Assembly: GCA_016874755.1 (NCBI GenBank)
Contig: VGTH01000010.1
Location: 78,182 to 142,181, forward strand
DNA from: Deltaproteobacteria bacterium
GTDB taxonomy: Bacteria; Desulfobacterota; Binatia; UBA9968
Reading direction: 5' to 3'
Length of the DNA: 64,000 nt
Shown here: one piece after another, positions 25,496 through 34,331 of the stretch
How positions within the stretch are numbered: the stretch's first letter is position 1
Layout: each line of letters opens with the position of its first letter
Notes under the pieces: generated by a model
The model's input: the letters and a program-made list of their open reading frames with translations, nothing else
Database searches by the model: none
What the model was told of the DNA's origin: nothing
Made by a program: the position numbers and the translations under genes

Positions 25496-26023
25496 TTAAC
25501 CGATAACTTTATAGTTGCCGCCGAGGTAGCTTTGCGTCAAGCCGACATAGGCTGACGGCGCCATGTCGATCCATTTGCGCGCGTCACCGGCGATTTCTTT
25601 TTTTACCTGCGCTGGGCTGCCGGCGGCCAGGACATGGGCGGGGATTTTTGTGTGCGGCACGACTACGCTGCCGGCGGCGATCAGCGAACCTTCGCCAATT
25701 TCCGTGTCTTCTAAAATTGTGCAGTTCATGCCGACAATGACCCCGCGTTTGATGTCGCAGCCTTCCATAATCGCGCCATGGCCGATGGTGCACTCGTCGC
25801 CGACGATGGTGGTCTGTTCGCCGGAATGGATAACGCAGTTATCCTGAATGCTGGTGCGGGCGCCGACGAGAATCGGATAGCCGCCCATATCGGCGCGCAG
25901 CACCGCGCCCCACCAGACACTGGAATCGTCGCCGACGCGCACGTCGCCGATCAACACTGCAGTTGGCGCGATGAAGGCCTTAGGCGATACGGTCGGTCGT
26001 TTGCCTTGGTATTCTACGAGCAT
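25496..26023 (-). CDS. Gamma-carbonic anhydrase-like left-handed beta-helix protein
   Basis: 175 residues from ATG 26023, chosen for GGAGGAAAG upstream. Repeated hexapeptides make a left-handed beta helix (AFIAPTAVLIGDVRVGDDSSVW, VGARTSIQDNCVIH, TIVGDECTIGHGAIMEGC). Expected zinc-site residues Arg43, Gln60, His66 and His82 are present, but the third metal His (usually ILHGC) is Glu87 (IMEGC). Relatives include YrdA, PaaY, CaiE and Cam. The replacement argues against normal carbonic anhydrase activity or for a different metal. It sits upstream of the formyltransferase. Confidence 0.85.
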   Translation of the reverse strand: MLVEYQGKRPTVSPKAFIAPTAVLIGDVRVGDDSSVWWGAVLRADMGGYPILVGARTSIQDNCVIHSGEQTTIVGDECTIGHGAIMEGCDIKRGVIVGMNCTILEDTEIGEGSLIAAGSVVVPHTKIPAHVLAAGSPAQVKKEIAGDARKWIDMAPSAYVGLTQSYLGGNYKVIG

Positions 26024-26154
26024 GAAAACTTTCCTCCAAAAATGTGCCGCCACGATATGGGAGCGTGCTCGGGAAATCAAGTTTCCGTCCCGTTGATTGA
26101 CTCGTATGGGCAAAGCCGCTAAAGAATTTTGACCCGATGGGTTGCTTGGTGAGG

Positions 26155-26410
26155 GATACGGATCTCCAAAGTCGGCGCCGCGATCACCAGCGCCGGCAGC
26201 AATCCTGACACCTCCGCGCTGTTCTACGATTTTCTCTTATCGCGCGCCGGCATGGAAACCATCCGCGCCAGCCGGCGTATTCCGACCCGCCCTGACGTTA
26301 CGGCGCCTTATCTTAAGCCTTACAAGCAGATTCCCTTCGAGCCGCAGGCGATCGAAGAATTCGACAAACACGTGGCGACGTTTCGGGAAGTGTTCAAGCC
26401 GGGGAATTAG
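26155..26410 (+). pseudogene. C-terminal fragment of an Fbp-type extracellular solute-binding protein gene
   Basis: A reading frame bounded by TGA just upstream and TAG at 26408-26410 translates as AAITSAGSNPDTSALFYDFL, LSRAGMETIRASRRIPTRPD and IEEFDKHVATFREVFKPGN. This is the C-terminal end of iron(III)/extracellular solute-binding proteins, where NP-x-A-x-x-FxDFLLS is conserved. The first two thirds of the gene are absent. The intact relative in this window is at 30104-31420 but is not identical. A CGCAAAG-type repeat begins 8 bases after the stop. Confidence 0.7.
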
Positions 26411-26417
26411 AACAAAT

Positions 26418-26491
26418 TCTCGCGCAAAACGGCAAAGGACGCAAAGTTCGGAAAATTTTTTCCTCTGCGCTCTCAGCGACTCTGCGCGAGA
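26418..26491. repeat. CGCAAAG-type inverted repeat with TTCGGA core
   Basis: TCTCGCGCA (26418-26426) pairs with TGCGCGAGA (26483-26491). Left-arm units CGCAAAA, GGCAAAG and CGCAAAG lead into GTTCGGA; the right arm has TGCGC units. It separates the solute-binding-protein relic from lhgO, which converges on it. Confidence 0.75.
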
Positions 26492-26507
26492 CTTTTCCCA
26501 GGTCCTA

Positions 26508-27764
26508 CTAAGCGCTCAGCCCGAAATTCTTCTCAGCCATTTCGCAGATCTGCTGGCCGATCGCTAGCGACGCGGTGGCGCCGGGGGATGGGGCGTTAAG
26601 GATGTGGATGGCGTTTTTGCTGGCCTTGATGACGAAGTCGTCCACCAGTCCGCCGCTGGCGGAGACGGCTTGCGCGCGCACGCCGGAGCCACCGGGGGCG
26701 AGATCGTTGGATTGGATTTCCGGCAGGAGCTTTTGCAAGGCGCGCACGAAGGCTGCTTTGCTGAGCGAGCGGTAGAGCTCGCCGAAGCCGGTCTGCCAAT
26801 ATTTTCCGGTCATGGCCCAGAAGCCTTTGAACGTCACCGTGCGCATGACGTCAGCGATATTGATATCGGTGTGGCGATAACCTTCGCGGGCGTAGGCGAA
26901 CACGGCGTTGGGGCCGGCTTCGACACCGCCGCGCGCCATGCGCGTAAAATGGACGCCGAGAAATGGGAAAGTCGGATCGGGAACTGGATAAATCAAGTTG
27001 CGCACCAGCGACTCCTTCTCCGGCGCGATTTTATAGTACTCGCCGCGGAAGGGGATGATCTTATGCTCTTCTTCGCCGGGCGTGTGTTCGGCACCCGCCA
27101 ATTTGGCGATGATATCGGATTGTAGGCCGCAGCAGTTGATCAGGTTCTTTGTGCGGTAATCGCCTTGGGAAGTTTGCACGACGGTCTCACCGTCGCGCGA
27201 CAGAAATCCGATCACTTTATGTGACAGACGGATGTCGCCGCCGGCATTGCGTACTTTGTTCGCGTAGGCTTCGGAGACTTTGATGTAGTCGACGATGCCG
27301 GTCTCCGGCACCCAAAGAGCTTTGATGCCGGTGGCGTGCGGCTCGATTTCGCGCAACCGCTCCGGGCCGATGACTTCGACGCCCTGCAAACCGTTGGCGG
27401 CGCTGCGCTTATGGAGCTCTTCCAAACGCGGGATTTCCGCTTGGCTGGTGGCGACAACAACCTTGCCGCAGATCTCAAAAGGAATGTTGTGTTCTTCCAG
27501 GAATGCGATCAACTCTTTGCGCCCGCTGACGCAATTGCGCGCTTTCGCTGACCCCGGCCGATAATACAATCCCGAGTGAATGACGCCGCTATTGTGGCCG
27601 GTCTGATGGCGCGCTATTCCAGCTTCTTTTTCCAAAATTAGCAGCCGCGTGCGCGGCTGGCGCGCGAGAATCTTCATGCCGGTGGCGAGACCGAGAATGC
27701 CGCCGCCGAGGATGGTTAGATCGTATTGGGAAGCCATCGTTAGAAATAATTCGAGCTGTTCCAT
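26508..27764 (-). CDS. lhgO: L-2-hydroxyglutarate oxidase
   Basis: 418 residues (409 if started at the ATG at 27737). FAD Rossmann motif LTILGGGILGLATGMKIL, then HQTGHNSGVIHSGLYYRPGS, which is diagnostic of the LhgO/L2HGDH branch of the DAO superfamily; also INCCGLQSD, HFTRMARGGVEAGPNAVFAY and NAPSPGATASLAIG at the C-terminus. Oxidises L-2-hydroxyglutarate to 2-oxoglutarate, passing electrons to the quinone pool. Near ATG 27764 a GGAAAGG site is unusually close, and 27737 lacks one, so the start is unsettled. The upstream start abuts a TCGATAC repeat. Confidence 0.9.
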   Translation of the reverse strand: MEQLELFLTMASQYDLTILGGGILGLATGMKILARQPRTRLLILEKEAGIARHQTGHNSGVIHSGLYYRPGSAKARNCVSGRKELIAFLEEHNIPFEICGKVVVATSQAEIPRLEELHKRSAANGLQGVEVIGPERLREIEPHATGIKALWVPETGIVDYIKVSEAYANKVRNAGGDIRLSHKVIGFLSRDGETVVQTSQGDYRTKNLINCCGLQSDIIAKLAGAEHTPGEEEHKIIPFRGEYYKIAPEKESLVRNLIYPVPDPTFPFLGVHFTRMARGGVEAGPNAVFAYAREGYRHTDINIADVMRTVTFKGFWAMTGKYWQTGFGELYRSLSKAAFVRALQKLLPEIQSNDLAPGGSGVRAQAVSASGGLVDDFVIKASKNAIHILNAPSPGATASLAIGQQICEMAEKNFGLSA

Positions 27765-27772
27765 CCTTTCCT

Positions 27773-27854
27773 TCGATACGCGCTGCGGCTACTCAGGATG
27801 ACCGGTGTTTTCTTAAACACCGATTCCCCGAGTAAGACCGCAGGGCTGTATCGA
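27773..27854. repeat. TCGATAC inverted repeat, copy A
   Basis: TCGATAC (27773-27779) pairs with GTATCGA (27848-27854); inner parts include GCTACTC / GAGTAa and a perfect hairpin CGGTGTTT-TCTT-AAACACCG near 27813-27832. It ends 11 bases before the stop end of the amidohydrolase gene and begins right before lhgO. Confidence 0.7.
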
Positions 27855-27864
27855 GGGCGAACAG

Positions 27865-28797
27865 CTACAGACGCAGCAACTCCCGAGAGTTACGCTCAGT
27901 AAACTTTTTAAAATGCTCCGGATTGGCCAATCCCGAGAGGCCGTTTAAGCCGCGCGCCAGCGGGCCGAGGCCGCCGCAATAGTCGGAGCCGAAGACGATA
28001 TTTTTCTCGCCCATTTTGTGAATCAGGAACTGCAGGGTGACAGATTCCGAGCCGGCGCAATCGATCAAGAAATGTTCGAGAAAGATTTCTGAATATTTTT
28101 TCTGCTCGCCTTGCGGGCCTTTGTGCTTCCAATAAAAGCGGTGCATGAGCAGCGGGATGCCGCCGCCGGAGCTGCGAATGATGATCTTCAAATTGGGATG
28201 GCGGTCGAAGACGCCGCTGGCAATCATGCGCAGGCAGCACTCCGCCACTTCGCCGTCGGAGAGCACGGCGTAGGCGACGCCGGCGCCGCCGTCTTCGAGT
28301 TTTTTCAGCGATGGGCTCTGCGCCGTCCCGGCGCCGTGCAGAAAGATCGGCAGTTTCAGTTCGTTGATCTTAGAATAGAGCGGTTCCATCGCCGGTGTGT
28401 CGACCAGCATCTCACCGTCGACGTGGGGATACATGAGCACGGCGCGAAAACCTTGCTTGGCCATGCGGTCGATTTCGTTTACCGACGCAGGGATGTTTTT
28501 CAGCGACAGCGCGATGATGCCGCCCAAGCGATCTTTGTGCGGACCGACTCGGCTCGCAAGTACGTCGTTGGACGCGCGTGCGACTTCCATCGCTTGGTCG
28601 GCGGGCAATTGATCGGCGTAGACGCCGGCGCCCTGGCAGACGAGCTGCAAGTCGATGCCGACTTCGTCCATCTCTTTGACGCGTTTGCCAAGATCCGGGG
28701 AGTCGTAGGGATCGATGTTCGGCTTTTTGCCGGTGAGCTGGTTGATCTTTTCGGTGATCTCAGGAGCGGTGTGGTGGGCATGCCAATCGATGATCAT
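27865..28797 (-). CDS. Amidohydrolase family protein (ACMSD/decarboxylase-like)
   Basis: 310 residues, TIM-barrel amidohydrolase 2 type. N-terminal metal motif IIDWHAHHTAPE (His-x-His), FLHGAG with a barrel His near 155, the Asp strand FGSDYCGG near 280, and a final RNSRELLRL helix. Relatives are ACMSD, gamma-resorcylate and 5-carboxyvanillate decarboxylases, which act on aromatic acids through a divalent metal. The substrate is unknown. The gene is bracketed by two related TCGATAC inverted repeats. A AAGGAGGG-like site precedes the ATG. Confidence 0.88.
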   Translation of the reverse strand: MIIDWHAHHTAPEITEKINQLTGKKPNIDPYDSPDLGKRVKEMDEVGIDLQLVCQGAGVYADQLPADQAMEVARASNDVLASRVGPHKDRLGGIIALSLKNIPASVNEIDRMAKQGFRAVLMYPHVDGEMLVDTPAMEPLYSKINELKLPIFLHGAGTAQSPSLKKLEDGGAGVAYAVLSDGEVAECCLRMIASGVFDRHPNLKIIIRSSGGGIPLLMHRFYWKHKGPQGEQKKYSEIFLEHFLIDCAGSESVTLQFLIHKMGEKNIVFGSDYCGGLGPLARGLNGLSGLANPEHFKKFTERNSRELLRL

Positions 28798-28847
28798 AAT
28801 TCCCTCCTTAAGCGGAATGTCGTAACTTTAGACTTGACGTGTTTGCT

Positions 28848-28933
28848 CCCTCGATACGCGCTTCGCGCTACTCGGGACATCGGAGTTTTCTGGTTCCGAT
28901 TCCCCGAGTAGGCCCAAAGGGCCGTATCGAGGG
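28848..28933. repeat. TCGATAC inverted repeat, copy B
   Basis: CCCTCGATACG (28848-28858) and CGTATCGAGGG (28923-28933) are perfect 11-base arms. The interior has GCTACTCGGG / CCCCGAGTAGGC and a CGGA...TCCG hairpin, matching copy A at 27773-27854 in layout and in the segment GATTCCCCGAGTA. Confidence 0.75.
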
Positions 28934-28967
28934 GTAGTTTCGTTCAACTTGTCAACGCGATCAAGGG

Positions 28968-29912
28968 CTATGCGACGCCATCGATGCGCAGCTCAGTCAT
29001 ATAGTCCCGCAGCGCGTCAGCCAAGTGAAACCGCGGCGTGTAGCCCAGCTCGGCTTTGGTGACGCCGATGTCCATGGGAATGCTGCGGCTCCTATCGGTG
29101 CTCGCGGCACCGGTGGTTTTTACATCGAGCGTCGGCAGCACTTCTCGGACGGCCTGCGCTAACTGTTCGTGATTGGTTACCACGCCAGTGCCGGCGTTAT
29201 AGATGCGCTGCTTGGGGTTTTCGGCTTTGCATGCCAGAGCCAGCACTTGGCCAACGTCCTTGCCGTAAACGTATTCATTGGGTCCGTAGGTTTTGGCCTC
29301 AATCGTGATGGACTGGCCTTTGATCATGTTGACGGCAAGGTCGCGCATGACCATGCCAACGGTTGATCCACCGACATAAAAGCCGCGGCCAAAAACTCCG
29401 CCCGGGCGAATAATAATGGTGTCCAGATTGTACATGCTGGCGTAGGCGTGGACCAAATGTTCCGAGCAGACTTTAGTGGTCGCGTACAAATTGTGTCCGC
29501 CAATGGGATGAGTTTCTTTGACAACACTATCGTTGATTTTGCCGCGCTCGTAAACGCCGAAGGTGCTGACGTAGACGACCCGGCGCAGCTTGCGCAGACG
29601 CGCCGCTTCGAGCACGTTGATCGTGCCGTTTATATTGTTGGTCGCGCCGGTGTAAGAATTTTCTTGCACTCGCCCGCCGATCAAGCCGGCGGTGTGGACC
29701 ATCGTGTCGATGTTGTATTTTCCCAAAGCGGTGAGCAGCGCCGGCAGATCGAGCATGTTGGCGGCGACGACTTCGGCTTTACCCTGGCCGACGACTTTGG
29801 CGATGTAGTCGCGGTTGGGCGACAAATCGAACAGCGTTATGTTGCCAGCGTCGACCAGTTGCTGCGCTGCGTGGGCGCCGATCAAGCCGGCTCCTGTGAT
29901 GAGAACGTTCAT
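28968..29912 (-). CDS. NAD-dependent epimerase/dehydratase (extended SDR)
   Basis: 314 residues. Rossmann motif LITGAGLIGAHAAQQL at the N-terminus, then the active-site pair in NLYATTKVCSEHLVHAYA (Tyr-x3-Lys) with upstream VYVSTFGVYERG supplying the Ser/Thr. IIRPGGVFGRGF and the C-terminal GYTPRFHLADALRDYM are typical of nucleotide-sugar or hydroxy-acyl epimerases/dehydratases. No sugar-biosynthesis neighbours, so a catabolic role with the amidohydrolase is equally possible. GGAGGC lies before the ATG. Confidence 0.88.
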   Translation of the reverse strand: MNVLITGAGLIGAHAAQQLVDAGNITLFDLSPNRDYIAKVVGQGKAEVVAANMLDLPALLTALGKYNIDTMVHTAGLIGGRVQENSYTGATNNINGTINVLEAARLRKLRRVVYVSTFGVYERGKINDSVVKETHPIGGHNLYATTKVCSEHLVHAYASMYNLDTIIIRPGGVFGRGFYVGGSTVGMVMRDLAVNMIKGQSITIEAKTYGPNEYVYGKDVGQVLALACKAENPKQRIYNAGTGVVTNHEQLAQAVREVLPTLDVKTTGAASTDRSRSIPMDIGVTKAELGYTPRFHLADALRDYMTELRIDGVA

Positions 29913-30103
29913 TGTCTAGCCTCCTGATATCAGTGGACTCAGATTAGGCGCGTGGGCCTTGCGTGTCAATCCAAATGGCGCTGGGCCAGAGCTATTGGCT
30001 TGCTGACGCAAGCGGCCGCGATCCAGATTTTCACGGAACCGTCACGTTTCACTCTTGACACGAACCTTTGCGCGTGGTGACTGTTGTGAACATCGGAGGT
30101 TTT

Positions 30104-31420
30104 ATGAAGCGGCTTCTTTTAGTTTTTCTGCTGGCAGCGTTTTGTTCTATGGCCGATTCTGCGGCGGCGCGCGACGTGGTCATCGTCACGTCGTTTCCCA
30201 AAGAGCTTTTTGAAACCTACAAGAAAGCGTTCGAAGCGAAGCATCCGGGCACAACCGTCGTCATTAATAGCAAGCAGACCAACGCGGGTGTGACTTACCT
30301 GCGTGAGACCCGCGCCAAGCCGGAGGCGGACATTTTCTGGGTCAGCGCGCCCGACGCGTTTCAGACTTTGGATTCCGATGGGCTCCTGGAAAAATATGCG
30401 CCGCCGAAGGAGATCCTGGCGCGCATTCCGGCCAAGATCGGCAATTTTCCGATTCACGATCCCGAGGGCAAGTATTTTGGCTTTGCCATCAGCGGCTACG
30501 GCCTGATGTGGAACAAAAATTATCTGCGCGCACACAAAATGCCGGCGCCGAAAGAGTGGACCGACTTGGCGCACTCGCGCTACTACAATCACATCGCCAT
30601 TAGCGCGCCGTCGCGCAGCGGCACCACCCACCTGACCGTCGAGACCATCTTGCAAGCCTACGGCTGGGAAAAGGGCTGGGCGCTTTTGCTTAACTCCGGC
30701 GGCAACATGGGCACGATAACCGAGCGCAGCTTCGGTGTGCCCGAAGCGGTGATCAGCGGGCAATATGGCATCGGTGTGGTGATCGATTTCTTTGGTCTAT
30801 CCGCCATCGCCAGCGGCCAGCCGGTGGAGTTCGCTTATCCTTCGTTGACTTCGGTGGTTCCGGCTAGCGTCGGTATCGTCAAGGGCGGGCCCAATCCGCA
30901 GGAAGCGCGGGCTTTCGTTAACTATCTGCTGAGCGAAGCGGGGCAGACCGTGCTGTTCTCGCCTGAGATCGCTCGTCTGCCGGTCATCCCGGATCTGTAC
31001 GCTAAAGCGCCCAAGGACTATCCCAATCCGTTCAAGAAAAAATTGGGCGGCGTAGAGTTCAACGATCAGCTTTCGTCGGGCCGCCGCGACGTCGTCAATT
31101 CGCTCTACGACCACATCATCACCTTTCGCCACAAAGAGCTGCGCGAAGCATGGAAGAGCATCTACACGGCCGAGGAGGCGTTGGCAAAAAGCAAGAGCGC
31201 CAACGCCGCCCAAGCGAAAAACTTGATCGCCGAGGCGAGAAAGCTGGCGACACAGATTCCGATCAACGACAAGCGCGCCGGCGATAAGGAAGTGACCGGC
31301 GCTTTCCGTTCCAAGTCGGGCCTGAAAGCGCAGATCGAAACCGAGTGGGAGAACTTCGCCAAGGGCAACTATCTAAAAGCGAAGGAATCGGCCGAAAAGG
31401 CGCTGTCCATGGTCCGGTAG
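30104..31420 (+). CDS. Fbp-like (iron/2-aminoethylphosphonate class) ABC transporter substrate-binding protein
   Basis: 438 residues from ATG 30104, supported by GGAGG 8 bases upstream; signal peptide MKRLLLVFLLAAFCSMADSA. Core matches family 1/FbpA-type proteins (VVIVTSFPKELFETYKKAFE, NAGVTYLRETRAKPEADIFW, GYGLMWNKNYL, EARAFVNYLLSEAGQ). It exceeds the usual ~340 residues by a lysine- and alanine-rich helical extension from about 345 to the end (EEALAKSKSANAAQAKNLI). First gene of a complete importer with 31536-33173 and 33175-34260. Ligand could be ferric iron, a phosphonate or another anion. Confidence 0.9.
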   Translation: MKRLLLVFLLAAFCSMADSAAARDVVIVTSFPKELFETYKKAFEAKHPGTTVVINSKQTNAGVTYLRETRAKPEADIFWVSAPDAFQTLDSDGLLEKYAPPKEILARIPAKIGNFPIHDPEGKYFGFAISGYGLMWNKNYLRAHKMPAPKEWTDLAHSRYYNHIAISAPSRSGTTHLTVETILQAYGWEKGWALLLNSGGNMGTITERSFGVPEAVISGQYGIGVVIDFFGLSAIASGQPVEFAYPSLTSVVPASVGIVKGGPNPQEARAFVNYLLSEAGQTVLFSPEIARLPVIPDLYAKAPKDYPNPFKKKLGGVEFNDQLSSGRRDVVNSLYDHIITFRHKELREAWKSIYTAEEALAKSKSANAAQAKNLIAEARKLATQIPINDKRAGDKEVTGAFRSKSGLKAQIETEWENFAKGNYLKAKESAEKALSMVR

Positions 31421-31440
31421 GGGCGATTCATGAATCGCCC
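31421..31440. repeat. Perfect 20-base palindrome after the binding-protein stop codon
   Basis: GGGCGATTCA/TGAATCGCCC starts on the base after the TAG at 31418-31420 and lies between the binding-protein and permease genes. Related to 22662-22686. A stem here could attenuate permease expression relative to the binding protein, as REP elements do in other importer operons; that role is inferred. Confidence 0.75.
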
Positions 31441-31535
31441 TGACGTCTAATCAGGTCGCCACCAAACATGATCCCAGCCATCGCGTCAGTCGGGAGCCGC
31501 GTTCGCCAGCGTGTCGATTTTGGCAGGGCGGCGTG

Positions 31536-33173
31536 ATGGCGTTGCTGCTGGCGGTTCTCGTCGTTTTTATCCTCTATCCGGTTTTGAGCGTCCTGTGGAT
31601 TGCGCTGTCGGACGACCAAGGCAATCTGACGCTGGTGCATTTCGCCAACTTCTTTCGCCGGCCGTTGTTTCGTGAAGCGCTGTGGAACACGCTGTGGAGC
31701 GGTCTGTTGGTGGTGTTCTTCGGCGCGTTGATCGGCGTGCCGCTGGCTTACATCGTTGCGCGCTATGAGTTTCGCGGCAAGTTGCTCTTGCAAACGGCGG
31801 CGACGCTGCCGCTGGTGATTCCGCCGTTTGTCGGCGCGGTGGCGCTGCAATTGATCCTCGGCCGCAGCGGCGCGGTGAATCTGCTCTTGATGGAATGGTT
31901 CGATCTTTCGATTCCCTTCATGGAAGGGTTGACCGGCGTGGTGCTGGTGCAGACGCTGCACTTTTTCCCCTTCATCATGCTCAACACACTGGTGTCGTTG
32001 TCTAACATCGACGCGTCGCTCGAAGAGATGGCGCAGAACCTGGGCTGCCACGGCTGGCGATTGTTTCGCCGGGTGACGCTGCCGCTCATGCTGCCAGGCT
32101 TTATCGCCGGCTCGCTGTTGACGTTTATTCGCGCCATCGACGATCTTGGCACGCCGCTGATGCTCAATTACAAGAATCTGCTCGCGCCGCAGGCTTATTT
32201 GCGCATCACGACCATCGGCATGGACGACGTCGACGGTTACGTCGTCTGTGTGGTCTTGGTTGTTCTATCGCTGGCGGCGTTGTTGGCGGCGCGCAAATAT
32301 TTAGGCTTAGCCGAATACGCCACCGTGCAGCGGCCGGCTGCGGCGATGGAGAAACTACGCGGCGCCAAGCTGGCGCTGGTCTGGCTCATCATCGCTGTCA
32401 CATTGGGCGTGAGTCTTTTGCCGCATATCGGCATTGTCGTCTTGTCCTTTGCCAAGGTCTGGAGCTTCAGCTTGCTGCCGACCAGCTACACGTTGGCGCA
32501 CTACAATGAAATCCTTTTTCGCGTGCCCCATTTTGTGCTCAACACGCTGCTCTATACATTGATCGCCGCCGGCCTCGACATCGTCCTCGGCGCGGCGATC
32601 GCGTTTTTACTGCTGCGCAGCCGGGTGCCGGGGCGCAACCTGCTCGACGCCATCGCCAGCATGCCGCTGGCGATCCCCGGTGTGGTGTTGGCGGTGGGCT
32701 ATCTGCGCGTGTTTCACGGCTGGGAGTTCCCTGGTCTCGGCGCGCCGCTGACGTCGTCTTGGATCATTCTGGTCGTCGCCTACACCATGCGCCGTCTGCC
32801 CTACACGGTGCGGGCCTGCTATGCGGCGTTGCAGCAGGTGCACATCAGTTTGGAAGAGTCGGCGCAAAACCTCGGCGCTAATCGGCTGCGAACAATTATT
32901 AGAATTACCTTGCCGCTGATCGGCGGCGGCCTGGTTGCCGGCGGTTTGATCGCGTTCATCACTTCTTGCGTCGAACTGGCGTCGACGATCATGCTGGTAC
33001 CGCGCATCGAGCTGGGACCGATCTCCTACGGCATTTATCTTTATATGCAGAGTCCCTTGGGACGCGGTGCCGGGGCGGCGCTGGGTGTGGTGGCGATCTT
33101 GTTGGTTTCGATCGGAACCTATCTGACGCACCGGATTTTCGGCGGCCGCGCCGGCAATGCCTTTCGCGCGTGA
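31536..33173 (+). CDS. Fbp-like ABC transporter permease (fused two-domain)
   Basis: 545 residues from the ATG at 31536 (a GTG at 31533 directly precedes; the frame is open further upstream and encodes SREPRSPACRFWQGG, so a longer start is possible). About twelve transmembrane helices in two homologous halves, each with an EAA loop: EEMAQNLGCHGWRLFRRVTL near 165-185 and EESAQNLGANRLRTIIRITL near 445-465. This duplicated arrangement is typical of FbpB/ThiP/PhnV-type importers. No ribosome site is evident, consistent with translation depending on the upstream gene. Confidence 0.9.
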   Translation: MALLLAVLVVFILYPVLSVLWIALSDDQGNLTLVHFANFFRRPLFREALWNTLWSGLLVVFFGALIGVPLAYIVARYEFRGKLLLQTAATLPLVIPPFVGAVALQLILGRSGAVNLLLMEWFDLSIPFMEGLTGVVLVQTLHFFPFIMLNTLVSLSNIDASLEEMAQNLGCHGWRLFRRVTLPLMLPGFIAGSLLTFIRAIDDLGTPLMLNYKNLLAPQAYLRITTIGMDDVDGYVVCVVLVVLSLAALLAARKYLGLAEYATVQRPAAAMEKLRGAKLALVWLIIAVTLGVSLLPHIGIVVLSFAKVWSFSLLPTSYTLAHYNEILFRVPHFVLNTLLYTLIAAGLDIVLGAAIAFLLLRSRVPGRNLLDAIASMPLAIPGVVLAVGYLRVFHGWEFPGLGAPLTSSWIILVVAYTMRRLPYTVRACYAALQQVHISLEESAQNLGANRLRTIIRITLPLIGGGLVAGGLIAFITSCVELASTIMLVPRIELGPISYGIYLYMQSPLGRGAGAALGVVAILLVSIGTYLTHRIFGGRAGNAFRA

Positions 33174-33174
33174 T

Positions 33175-34260
<1,086 letters not shown>

Positions 34261-34331
34261 ATTTAAGCGGACGAAAACGGTTTCGCAGCTGCGGTTTGGA
34301 TCTAGAGGCGTTGAGGGGCTCGTAAGCCGAG

